Positions 12,316 to 23,711 of a stretch of 64,000 bases of DNA are shown here, one piece after another. This DNA is from Xiphydria camelus (Eukaryota; Arthropoda; Insecta; Hymenoptera; Xiphydriidae), in assembly GCA_963678675.1 (NCBI GenBank), contig OY783198.1, forward strand, positions 749,001-813,000, written 5' to 3'. Each line of letters begins with the position of its first letter. The first letter of the stretch is position 1. The translations under genes were made by a program, and so were the position numbers. The notes under the pieces are model-generated. The model ran no database searches. It was not told where the DNA came from and saw only the letters and a program-made list of their open reading frames with translations.

Positions 12316-13176
12316 AGAAGATTCCCACCCTCTTCATGAATATTACTTTTCATCATAACCCTACACGTACCCCCTGCACCCCGAGAACTCGGAGTGCTAC
12401 TTTTCGATAATTCGTATACATGACGCACCCCCGAAACCAAGAATGTCCCGCGACACCGCGCGTCAGAGTAGCTCCGGTTCACGGGCTACACATATCACAC
12501 GCGAGTCGGTCGAGACGTGCCCGTATACCCGGTGCAGCCTCAGACGCGCATGAAATTCCCTCCCTCTCGGGGTTACTCGTGCACACCACACACGTTGAGC
12601 CGCATCGCTGATGTGTACACTCACACGCGCACCTCTACACGCGGGCAAGAAACACGCATACGTATACCTACATATACGCGATGTGAGGGGTGCGCGCGTA
12701 AGTTTAATATCTTCATATAGTGCCGCGCGCGCGGCGCACTCCACCTCGACGAGGGCGCGAAGGAACCAAGATTATTGCTTCGATATTGCCCGTTGCCAAC
12801 CGACGCACCGGTTACGCTACCTACGTACGTACGTACGTACGTACGTGCGAGGGCGGACGCGCACGTCGCGTATACGTGTGTATATAAAGATAGCTGGCTG
12901 GCACCGCCCCGTTATTAAGCCATCTCTTACCAGTTATATCCCCTAAGCCGCCGCTGCCGCCGCGGCGGCCCTCTCTCCGCCCAACTTCTGGCTTCATCTC
13001 TTCGCTGTCTCGCCGCACGGCGAATCGAAAAGCGCCGTCGCATTCGGAAAATTCGAATGACGTCCGTCTCCGGTCGGGTTCTTTACCGGAAGATACGGTG
13101 AATTTATAACGATTGAACCGACTCTACGCCGTCGCGATCGAAGCGATCGTCATCTCGAGATTATTTTCGATGTTAT
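12316..13176. other. non-coding stretch with an ACGT microsatellite
   Basis: GC-rich, with short overlapping open frames and no recognisable product. A run of TACG units occupies 12822-12846, and a short (GCC)n-like block lies near 12951-12970. Confidence 0.45.
12822..12846. repeat. (TACG)n microsatellite
   Basis: Six uninterrupted TACG units plus T. The repeat is self-complementary, so it could form a hairpin. Confidence 0.9.
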
Positions 13177-13421
13177 CCTTACAGTGGTCTCCCCACAAAC
13201 GAGTATATATATAAGTTAAAAGTTCCTAATTGTTAGAAACAAGAAGTTTATATTTTATTTATGTTCTATTATTGTTTATTAAGATATTCGTAAAGTGTAA
13301 TAATAGAACGTTAAATATATATTACACATTTATTCATTCCTTAATCCTTATTTCTATACAGGTGACTAGAGTCTAACACGCGACTACTGACGTTTCGTTA
13401 CGAAGCCTGACCACTGTAAGG
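13177..13421. mobile_element. 245-base MITE with CCTTACAGTGGTC terminal inverted repeats
   Basis: CCTTACAGTGGTC at 13177-13189 is matched by its exact reverse complement at 13409-13421. The interior is AT-rich with no open frame. TA lies next to CAGTGGTC at both ends, which fits a Tc1/mariner-type TA target site, although the outer three bases are also palindromic. It lies about 520 bases from a mariner transposase fragment, but relatedness cannot be shown. Confidence 0.65.
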
Positions 13422-13695
13422 TTAAAATCATTGCTCTCTTGCGGCAGGGACTATTTAGACAAAAAGTATTGTTGCAATGAAAAATACAGCGAACGCATTT
13501 TCGAGACGCCTTTCAATGTCCGACCGTCGCCTCAAAGGACTCTATCCCCGAGTGCAAAGTGATTACTCGCCAGGAGACGCGGAGCACAGAAGTGGGGAGC
13601 GTTATCGACTTTTCGACCGCGCGGTCAGGCGACTTCGAAGCGGCACTCCCATCATCGGAAATTGAATCGTCGCGCGGACGAGGCGTACTCTTTCC

Positions 13696-13753
13696 CTCTC
13701 TCTCTCTATATATATATATAATATATATATAGAATTATAATATATATATATAT
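13696..13753. repeat. CT then TA microsatellite
   Basis: A CT run is followed by two alternating TA tracts separated by a short 'gaattataa' spacer. The tracts are self-complementary. Confidence 0.9.
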
Positions 13754-13942
13754 GAGAAGGTTGCATTGAAAGCCGCTGTTCTCCTGTAGGTGGCTCTAAC
13801 TACTTGTGTCGTGCGCAGCGACTAATACTTCTTGTATCACTCTGAATTATGGACATTTCTCATTAAGATTCAGTCATTTGACTGCTATTTTTGTTTAATA
13901 CAAGTCTATGTCTATAATCTGAGAAAATGGAACGCGATATAA

Positions 13943-14083
13943 TTCCAGAATTACCAAGAAGTGAAAAATTGGGTTGCCGAGTGGATCGGCTCAAAAAGTA
14001 GACAATTCTTTCGTCGTGGAATTCAACTTCTGCCAGAAAAGTGGGAAAAAGTTATAGCTTCCGAAGGCAAATACTTCGATTGA
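13943..14083 (+). pseudogene. mariner-family transposase, C-terminal fragment (relic)
   Basis: The plus strand encodes 46 residues and a TGA that read as the conserved C-terminus of mariner transposases: an EVKNWVAEWI-type segment, then FFRRGI, LLPEKWEKVI and SEGKYFD followed by stop. This block matches the 'RRGI..LP.RWEKVV...G.YFD-stop' pattern of irritans-type mariners (family knowledge, not a search). An in-frame TAA just upstream (13940-13942) ends the similarity. The catalytic D,D34D part and the 5' end are absent and no terminal repeats are visible, so this is a dead truncated copy. Confidence 0.75.
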
Positions 14084-14712
14084 GGTATTCACACATTTTA
14101 TTAGGGCATAATAATGCGAGAGAGATTTCGAAAGCCAGCGCGAAAGTGGCAAAACTAATTGACGATAATTAAAGAGAAAATGAAGCAATGAAGACGAGGA
14201 CGGAAAGACACGAAGAAAACCAACGAACTTTTTTAAGCGAAACGAGACTAGATAAGCAAAGCTCGAGCAAAAACTTTGCCCTTTGTCTAATCTCGGTGAA
14301 AACCATCCCAATGCCTCCTACTTGGAAAAAACGACGTACAAAATTTCCAACGTCTCTAACGAGGTCGAAACCATTAAATTCCTTTGAAGCCGTCCGTCTG
14401 GTATCTTAATTAAGGTCGTCGGGGAAGAAAGGCTGTATGAAAGAATAAACTGGTCGGGCGGGTATAGCGGAACGCGACACGGGGGAAGGAACCGGCTTTC
14501 CCTCTACCCGCTGCTGGATCGCGTCCCGCATGCTCGCGGAGCGAGCGGTAGTTACCGTAAAGTTCCGTCATCGCGTCGGCAAATTTTAAGCCGAAAAGAC
14601 TCGTATCGCTTCCAGTAGCCGCGGCGCGCGCTCCGACTAATTTCACAGCGACGTGCCTCGCGCGATATTGGCCGGCGTAACTTTCAAAAACGTTTTGATC
14701 GCGAATACCGCT

Positions 14713-14754
<42 letters not shown>

Positions 14755-17219
14755 CTCCTCCCTGCCATCGCCGCTAAACCGTCCCTCGTTTGGACGGAGG
14801 CCGCGCGTTATAGCGCTTTCAGGACGCGTGCGAAATATTTATCGAAATATCTGCGCCCAGAAAAACAAGACGGGTCGTTATCGGGGCCTCGGGGGCGAAT
14901 GAAACATTCATGGGGAATCGAGCGTGCGGCGCGGGGCATCCGAAAGGATTCTCGGTAAATTAACGCCCTTTCGCGCGCGTCGAAAGTACTCGGAGGCGAT
15001 CGTATACGGCCGAATACGCGGCGGGTATAACCGACGGGGTTGCTTGCGGTCGTGAGCCGGCGTTTAACGGGAATTTTTTATTTCACGACGTCGTATCGGG
15101 GCGAAATCGTCCGGAGAGTTAATCAGCGGCATTCGGCTGGTTAATTCGGCTCGGGCCGGACCTGGGCAATAATTTTCTTAATTTGAGAAACTCATAGGCA
15201 TCGTCTGTACGGTAGATTCGTTATGCACCTCTCGCTCGTAGATTCGACGAGACTGCCTCCCTCCTCAACTGCGAGTGCAACAGTGGCGTTGGAACCGCGG
15301 TGAAATAATCGGACGGAAGGCGAGAGTGCGCAGTGCACACCGTTATTGAACGTCTCTCCGAACGACAATGCTTTGTGGCGATATTGTACAAACAAATGAT
15401 TCCGTCGTAGGTACCGACCGTAATTACCAGGCACGTGGAACCAATCTGTGACTGCTAACTCAACGCGCGTTTTTCAACGACATGGATTTATCCAATGGGT
15501 ATGCGGTGAGCAGCGCGGAGCGTTTATACGATCGAATGGATGAGCAGTGGGCGTTTTCAAAATTCGATCCGCGCGTTGTACCCGTGCAAGCAGATGTACT
15601 ACATCGAGGCATGGCACACACTGTGTAGCGAGTGTAAATAATACCCACTCGTTACGGTGGTTTCTTTTAGGATTTAGGACGGCTCCGAATACGGGGAAAA
15701 AAAAATTGTCGGTGAGCTCGTGGGCTTAATTTCGCGAGAAATAATCGATTCATTGGATACTTGATTTATTTCAAATGCTAAGCTACTCTTCAAAGGCTGT
15801 ACTCCTCGTACCATTTCAGATCCCACCGAAACGCGAGACGTAGTAATAATTCCGCCTCGACGATCGTCTCGATCCAAAGAACAATGTTTCCTCGCGAGAT
15901 ATTCCGACCGTTTCCGCAAAACGTCTCTCCGAACGCCGCACAACGCGCGCGCGGGGTAACGGATAGAGATATACGCGGTACACACAATCGCAATCGACGA
16001 TCTACACGTGCTTTCGAATTCCAGCGGCGGCTATCGAATGGAATCTAGTTTTACGTTCGGACCGCCACACACAGGCCCGATGGGCTGCGCGTTACGAGAG
16101 GTAAGCGCCGCCGGGTCGAACGGATCTATCGGGATGGTCGCGCGCGAGCTTACAAACACGCGTACGACCGTACTTTGAAAAGCTCGAGCGATCGAAAACG
16201 AACGATTACATAGACGGAATTACGTTTCCGAATAACTTCCTCTCATCGGCTTTCCGTGGACTTTCCCGATAAACCTCGTTGATGAATTTCATTACAGCTC
16301 TAGATAGGTACTCCATCATCGCCGGGGAGAATTTAATTATTTTGCAGTCTCTACGATTCGTATACCTGACGTATTTGCGCGGCGAAAAAGGAAAAAAGCA
16401 TTTTTATTCGGCGAAATGAAAGTTGCTCTTTAGAATTATCAAATCGATACTTCGCTCGGGCTTCCCGCGGACGCGTTCGGCGAATAATTTCATTTCCGAT
16501 AACCGTGAATAAAAATGCGACGAGTATTTTTTTTGCCGACGTTACTCTAAAAAAATTATTAGACCGCAAAAATTCCCTCCTCCGCCTCCGCGAAACTCGC
16601 TCCCGTTCGATCTTCTTACCAGTTGACCGTGTCGCGCTTCGCGAACCGGAAGCGGAAACCGGGATGGTCCGGCCTCGAAGCGCGACACACCCGGAGCATG
16701 AATGCCGATGAGTCTGGTTTTCTTTGCCGCGCGATGTAAGACGAGGGTGAGTGTCCCGAGAAAGGGATGGCGGGATCTGTCCGTGAGGAGAGACGCGCGC
16801 GGGAGACGGGGAGGGATATTAGAGGGCGAGGAAGGATCTCGGGGGAGGAGAATAAAGAAAGCGAGCGGGAGTAGATCGGATAAAGAGGCACGGACCTAGT
16901 CTTCGTTCCACGTCCACCCGCTGGCCCGACGACCGAACGACTCTCCGTCGGATTACCGCGAAATCTGGGTCGTTCGCTCTCGCGCTCTACGTCCTTTCTA
17001 TTTTACACTCGCCCGGCTTGATTACCGGGAACAGGTATAAGGAAGCGGCCGACTATTTGCGGGATTCGTATGTGGCCGAGTCTAATCGATTCGCCAATTG
17101 TGAGAAAGGGATAGAGAGAGAGAGAGAGGAAGAGCGACGGAGAGAACGTTGATTGTAAGGGATTGTCAAAATATAAAGCGACATTGCAACTGTTCGATTC
17201 AAATATTCAACCGTACGCG
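14084..17219. other. non-coding region
   Basis: No recognisable gene. A long CT microsatellite lies at 14716-14751 and short GA runs near 17118-17130. Open frames are short and domain-free. Confidence 0.45.
14716..14751. repeat. (CT)n microsatellite
   Basis: About 18 CT dinucleotides without interruption. Confidence 0.95.
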
Positions 17220-17425
17220 GAGAAAAATGATTTCCCGATCCAAATAACCATTGACATATTTATTTAAGACGAGTGTATGATCATTGAATTGAACGAATCT
17301 ACATTTGATTCGGATAACGCATGCTTGATTCCACGACAATACGTCAGACTTGAACAAATATGCTCTTGGCACTATTCATGTCGACGGATACTTCGATCGG
17401 CAAAGTATTTTTCTCAATGCAGACC
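17220..17425. mobile_element. relic of the 19.4-kb MITE family
   Basis: The block 'aacaaatatgctcttggcact' near 17354-17374, followed by 'cttcgatc' and 'gtatttttctca', parallels the right arm of the element at 19390-19612 (aataaatatgctcttggg, then tttcgatcaagtacatttttgtct). The left part (ggagaaaaatgat... atttattt) resembles the left arm less well. It has decayed and has no intact ends. Confidence 0.45.
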
Positions 17426-19387
17426 AGTACATTGCGATAATTCAATCTTCATCGACTATTTATTTAGTTCAATTCGATTACCTGCAACGAAGAACTGAGC
17501 ATTCGCTTGCCGGAAATCAAAATTCGCAATACCTCCCGTTTCGATTAAAAGTTGAAACCCCGTACGAGAAGTTATTTGCTTTGTTTCAAACTCGCGGGAG
17601 AGATACCAATTAAATTGCACACAACGATACAGGTATAATCACATGGACGCTCCGTTCGAACTTTCCGCAACTCTATCCATACACGGCGCTCGGCGATGTT
17701 TCGTCGCGTGTAAAATTAGCAAACGGTTTTTGCCTCCAACCGCTTCCCGGGGCAAACTCCTCGCGAGCGGTATCTCGTTTCCGTCCGCGTCGATCGGATC
17801 CGCAGCTATTCCATCGAGGTTTCTCCTAGTCGCGTCGAGCAATTACCACCCTCGTCGCCGCTCGGATGCGCGGAGTGCGACTGTTTCCCTCGCACCCTCT
17901 CTCCCTGGCGTGACCCGGTTCGCATTTCCCGTCTCACCTGTCGCCCCGCTATTCGACTCCCAGCGCCGCGCCATCGGGAATGATGGCGCGGTGAAACGCG
18001 CGACATTACTCGTCGATGCGAACGAGCCTCGTTTCCTATATCTAACACGGGACACGGGGAGGTACCTGCTCCGGTTCCTATTCTCGATTTACGCGCGCTA
18101 CTCATCGAGAAATCAAAGGCGACTCTCCTCCACGCTTTGTCTTCGCGTTTCCGCGTTTTCCTCGGTAGATTTCGTCGGCTTAGAAATGTATTCGCGACGA
18201 AGAACGTCTCTACCATATGGAAGCTGCGGGAATATCGGGAACTCGATTTCATTGCAGATCGTAGAGAAATCGCAAAAATTCATCGATTCTCACAAATTTT
18301 AGAGAATAAAGAAATTTACGATTTTCCAGATCGGAATGAAAAAAAAAAATTAAGAAAATCGAAAGAAAATGTCTCGTCAACGTATATAAATACAAGTGTG
18401 AACACTCTCTCGATACGAGGAAAAGAGCTACACGCCATGTGTGCCTGCCCCACGTATCCCACACTCATCCCACTCGCTCTCATCCAGCCCCGTCTTCCCA
18501 TTCTTCTCCTTTTTCTTCGAACGTCGCGCGGCAGCCGCGATAGGAACGGTAACCGCCGCTCCGGAAGAGCCGCCGACATCGGAAGCACTTAATCGATCCC
18601 TCGAATGAGCGCGAGGCCCCTCGAGTTCGGAGCAGTATCGGCGAGGAGAACGAAGCCACTGCCGACGCGGATTTCAGCTCGATCGAATCCCTCCGCGCAC
18701 CCTCGACCTCGCGGCTTCTTCGCTCTCGCTCGACTCGAATGGTGTGCCGCGATCTATAGTATACGTTATACGTAGAGGTATACGCCGATGCGCGCATCCA
18801 CAGCGAATCGAAATTGCAGTAGATTCTGCTACTCTTTGCTGTGCTTTTGAAATGCTGTCTATAAATTTTATAGTTCTTGGAATCAATGTGATACAAAAAA
18901 ATACGAACGTAAGACAGGATGGATTACTGATCTTGATTTTTTGGGAATTAGTTTCGCGCAGAGAGTGAATCAGAGACCTTCGTCTCCACTCCGCTCCTCT
19001 CTTCTATATTTCTCACATTTCACGCTGTGCTCGCAATCTCTTTCCTCTCACCCTATTTCCCCTGTGTTCGCTTTATTCGAACCATACCAAAAACCACTGT
19101 GTCAACGACAAATCCGATTCTCACACCGCGGGGCGGGATGAAAAGTGGATGGAAATTAGGCGCGGTCGAGTTGGACAAACAAAAAAAGGTAATCAAACCC
19201 TGCCCTTTGTAAATTCATACGCGAGTCACCCTTTGACATGATTTTTGTTGACTGAAGAAAGAGCCTCGCGAGTGAATCTTGCGCATATCCGTACGTGGTA
19301 GTTATCTACAGAGCGAGTCAGTTTCAAATTGGTGAATCAAAAAAGCTCGTATTCGTGAATTCTACGATATCGATTTCCAGGAACGCG
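17426..19387. other. non-coding region
   Basis: The 219-aa open frame at 17643-18302 and its antisense partners are Arg/Ser-rich, overlapping and domain-free. No supportable gene. Confidence 0.45.
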
Positions 19388-19389
19388 TA

Positions 19390-19612
19390 CACTGAGAAAA
19401 AAATGCACTTGATCGAAATAAACGTGCCTTTGGATAGTCCCAAGAGCGTACTTATTCGATTTAAATGAATACTGATTGGACGCAAATATTAGATTATTGA
19501 ATTAATTAGATGTTATTTGAATCAAATCAATATTCATTTAAATCGAATAAATATGCTCTTGGGACTGTCCAAAGGCACGTTTATTTCGATCAAGTACATT
19601 TTTGTCTCGGTG
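19390..19612. mobile_element. 223-base foldback MITE with CACTGAG-type ends and TA flanks
   Basis: The left end is CACTGAGAAAAAAATGCAC and the right end reads, in reverse complement, CACCGAGACAAAAATGTAC. The two arms of about 88 bases match with few differences and share a central 'ataaacgtgcctttgga'. Both ends are flanked by TA (19388-19389 and 19613-19614), the usual Tc1/mariner target. No open frame of its own. The same terminal motif recurs at 33.0, 37.3, 38.1 and 39.2 kb. Confidence 0.85.
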
Positions 19613-19614
19613 TA

Positions 19615-22600
19615 ACGAAAGAGAACTGCTTCGTACCGCAAAAAATCACTATTTCACCGCCGAAATACGACGTTCTCAAGGTCTCGGGCCTTCTCCTCGT
19701 TAAGCCTCACCCTGAAGCGCGACGAGGAAAAGTGAGTGACGGCGGAGATACACGTTAAGCTCCCGATATCGATCCCCTTAATTCTCCCAGAATCTCGCGC
19801 TCGTTACTTCCCGACACCTCCTCTCCCGCGAAAGTACGCCGCCCGTGACTCTCTCACGGTGCAGCGGCTCCGACTAGGTATACCCGCACCGCGGCCCGCT
19901 ACAGCGCCACGCGCGCGCGCCGTGTCTGCTCCGGAAGACGGCGAGCGTGCGAGTGCGCGCGGCAAGGTGGGTGTTGCGGTAGTCGGGTGTAAGTAATAGC
20001 TAAATTAACATCTTATTGTACTTCGGTATATATCCCCCGAGCGTCATCTGCTATCTACAGATCGTTAACCGTAAGTCGTAAGACGTAAGTACGCTCGTAC
20101 CATCTATATCCTCGTAACTGAAGCGGGCTGTAAAGCGCACGTGCCCATTATCCTTCGAGGATTCTCGCGGGCCTTTCTTATACAGCTATACATATATACG
20201 TATATATATTATATATACGCGCAGAGAGAGAGGGCCTATATTTTATAGCCGCGCGGCTCGGGATGCGGTAACGTATAACCCGCGATCGGTCATAGTTTTA
20301 TTCGCCCGAACGAAGCGGCTATTATCGCGGCGCCCCAGACTCTCGCTCCAATTTTACAGCCGCGGAGAAGAGCGCGCGGAGCCACAGCGAAAAGAAACTA
20401 CCTTGAACGCGCGCGACGCGCCACCGCCGCGCGGGAACCTTAAGCCGAAACGCTCATCGTCGAGTCGACGACGCAAAAAATTATCGTTTATCTTGCTTAT
20501 ACGCCGGGTGTGTACGGCGAACGAAGCGAGCCAGCTTCCCCTTCTCCCGCGAGCGCGGACCGCCGGTGTACAAGGTATACGTCTACCGAGTTCGTAGTGC
20601 GGATGCGGCGGGGCAAACGAAGGGGGTGGGTAGTGCGGCTCTACACCGCGCGCACTGGAGCTTTTCTTATCCCGAATCCCTCCGCCTCGCCTCCCCGCGG
20701 AGATAAATTATTCCCCTAATTGCTGACAAGCCTCAGATTACATCTAGCGGATTATCTAAAAACTTGGACGACGTCTTTCGCGAGATTAAATCCGCTCGCT
20801 GTATATAGAGCCTCGCGTTGTATAATGGGTGCGCTTCCGAACGATCCCGCGCGTAGCCCGAGTATCAATCGCTTTCCATTCCGCGCGGTGGCACATCCCC
20901 ACGTCTCTCCTCGCATCGCGTAAGGGTGCGCGGTTTGGAAAAACGTCTTTTTCATCCCTCCGAGGACATCGCGCTTTCTCCGTTCGGATTTCGCCGTGTA
21001 TCGTCCGTCAATTCTCGCGGTCCGAGGCTTCAGGCGAGGATAGTGAGATGTTTACGATGTAAACGAAGTCGGGACTCGGTATTCCGGTTAAAAAAAAAAC
21101 GTTACACGAGGATCCGGAGCTAAGAGTCGTTTGGAATTTAAGACCCCTCTTTTCAAAGCACATCACACGAACGACCATCGCGTCGAACCTTTACGGTTAA
21201 ATCGATGATCCGGGTGCAACGTACTTTCGTGTCTTGGCTGTGCGCCTGTATTTATGCGCACCCGCGCGTACACGTGGATCGTATTATAGGTTCATACCTC
21301 GTACAAAGACCCCGCGCTATCGACCGATTCACCGATGTGCCCGTAAGCGCGAGGGTGCCGCGCATCGGCATTGAATAAAACACGAACGAGGATCGGCCGC
21401 GTTCTCACGGCGCCGGCTAATCGAACGACGATGCGACGGACCGTCAACGATCTCCGTTTCCGGGAAGTCCAGCCGTGCCGAGGCGACGCAATTACGCGAA
21501 TTGGCTCTTTCCGATCAGCCTTTGTCGAACGCACTCGAGAATCGGTTCTCCCTCCCCCGTCGGAGAGCCCCGAGAGAAGAAGAGACTTTCCGTCTATACG
21601 ACGTCGTTCGCTCGGCTCGGCTCGTCTCCTTTGATCGTCGTCTCGTTCCTCATCCTCGCTTCGTGGCGTTTCGAGGTCGCAACGCGTTCTCGATACGCTT
21701 AACAACGCACCGTCGAATGACGCACCGTGCGAGAATATCGGAAAGCGGCCGTCGCCTGATCCACCGGAAAAAAAATCGACGATATTCGGATTCGCGGAAA
21801 ACGTTACACCGAAACTCAATTGGTCGTTGATCCCCGAGATTCGCGTCTCGACGATCCCCTTCCTCGTTCTCTTCTACGCGCTTCGGTATGCCACTCGCAA
21901 TCTTCCCCCTCAACGCGGCTACTCTCGACGATGCGAAAACAGAACGCGTTATAGCGTCTCTTGAGGAGGTTCGCCGGGGTCCCTCGGGGGAGGGAAACCG
22001 CGGAGCTGTTTTATCGATTGCCCCCGCTCTTATTCCTCTGTCGCGGGGCTAAATCAAATCCTGTACTGCTCTTTTCCGTTCCTGTATATCATTACTGAGA
22101 GACGCAACTTGTACACAGGCCTCCGTTTTTTACACGCGGCTTTATCGAAGCATGGTTCGCCAATTTTTATCGTGCATATTTAACACCGGAATAAAAATAA
22201 GCACGATCTAATTTCTCGCGTGATTTTTAGCGACCCGTCGAGAGGCGAAAGTCGGTCGGGCGCGCGGTAGTAGTAACGCTCGATTGTGGTCAGACCTTCA
22301 GGCAGGATGGAAAACGGCCTGGGTAAAAATTCTACGATAATTCTCGCGGACGTGTATCGTAATAAGAAACGAATCTCAGGAATTGAATCTTTGAATACGC
22401 ACTGCTAAACTATCTTTTTAAATTAATAAAACGAAACGTACAGAGAATTCGACCGATTCTCGCGACTTAGGAAAATCATATATTCGAGAGTTAGGACGGG
22501 AAATAGCCTCCGTCGATCGCACATTTCGAATTCCCACGCGTACCACCGCTAAATTCGCTTCCCGAAACACGCGAGAATGGCCCACTATACGGCGAATCCG

Positions 22601-23647
22601 AGAGAGAATCCTAAATAAATCCTCCCGAGAGGAACACTCCTAAGAATGCCGGAGATTGAAGCAACCGCGCTCGCCGCGGAAATTAGTTCAACTTTCCCAA
22701 CGCGGACCGAAAGCCCTCGTTGGAACTCGAATTTCGCTAGCTCCGACGCATCTTTTCACTCGACTCTTATTGTCCGCCGCCGTTCTCGCGCGGCCTTTCG
22801 GACTGCGAGAGACGCGGGCGACGCTGATAACGTCGTCGCGGAGATAAATGACGAAAATTAATTTTTCGCGAAACAAGACGACCTCGACTTTCGCCCGCGC
22901 GCCTTTGCTCGAAAGAGTCATATCGCCCACGCCGGCGGAGACAAACAATTTAGTTAATGCGTCCTCCAGCGCGCGCGCGCGCGTGCGGCAATCCCGATCC
23001 TCGGCCGGGATAAGAAGACTCGTCGTAGATAGCGCGCGAGGAGCGAGGAGAGGATGCCCACCTTCCGGCTCTCGAGAGCCAAGAGCGAGCCGAGATTTGC
23101 ATTTAGAATAGGGAATTTAGGCCTACTGCGCGGAGGGGGGTGGCTCGTGAAAATCGAGTCTTTTATTTCGGGGGTTACCCCGCGTGGAAAGAAAAGGCGA
23201 GCGTCTTTCGGGCGCGCTCGTATTTTCGCAGACGAGAAACTAGCCGTGTACTTACGCTCGGCTCGCTAGTCTCGATTGGCGAGAGCGAGTGTCGTCGATT
23301 CGAGCTCCTTTTGAATCCACGCGCTCCGTCGAGCGATTCTCGTTCCCCTCGGTATACAGAGAGACAGCCGTCAATTAGTACCGCCCGCCGTGGGTTCCGC
23401 GCTGTTGCGCGTTTCCTCCGCGGAAGGGTCTCTCGGCCTAAACGGGATTTTGACGAGGTCTTGACGAGTTTCCTCGTCCGTGTATACATATATGTATGTA
23501 CGTACGCGCGAGACGAATGACGCGCGATGCCGCTCTCGCGGTATTTTCGGGGTCTTTTTTACGGGGCCAAGCGGAAACGTTCCCTCTGCACAGACGCGTC
23601 TCCTTTGCGAGAAATAATGATTTCTTTTCTAGCTGTACGTGTGTAAG
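19615..23647. other. GC-rich non-coding region
   Basis: No gene can be supported. TA-rich palindromic sequence (tatatacgtatata) lies near 20195-20218. Overlapping frames at 21292-21830 on both strands are Arg/Ser-rich by-products. Confidence 0.45.
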
Positions 23648-23711
23648 TTAAAAGTGGGATAGACGCTCCGGTTGAAGAACAAGTTCAAAATCGATTAATT
23701 TGAAATCGGTT
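23648..23711. repeat. isolated left arm of the 35.7-kb foldback family
   Basis: The words 'aaaagtgggatagac', 'cggttgaag', 'acaagttcaa' and 'atcgatta' match the left arm of the foldback at 35667-35882. The right arm is missing, and the 310-base array begins immediately after it. Confidence 0.65.

Noticed and set aside
13991..14311. 106-codon minus-strand open frame
   Set aside because: It is antisense to the mariner transposase fragment at 13943-14083, which explains its open frame.
17643..18302. 219-codon plus-strand open frame
   Set aside because: It starts in GC-rich sequence, has antisense partners of similar length, low-complexity Ser/Arg content and no motif.
21292..21830. Overlapping frames of over 100 codons on both strands
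   Set aside because: Mutually exclusive, Arg/Ser-rich and domain-free; a CpG-density effect.
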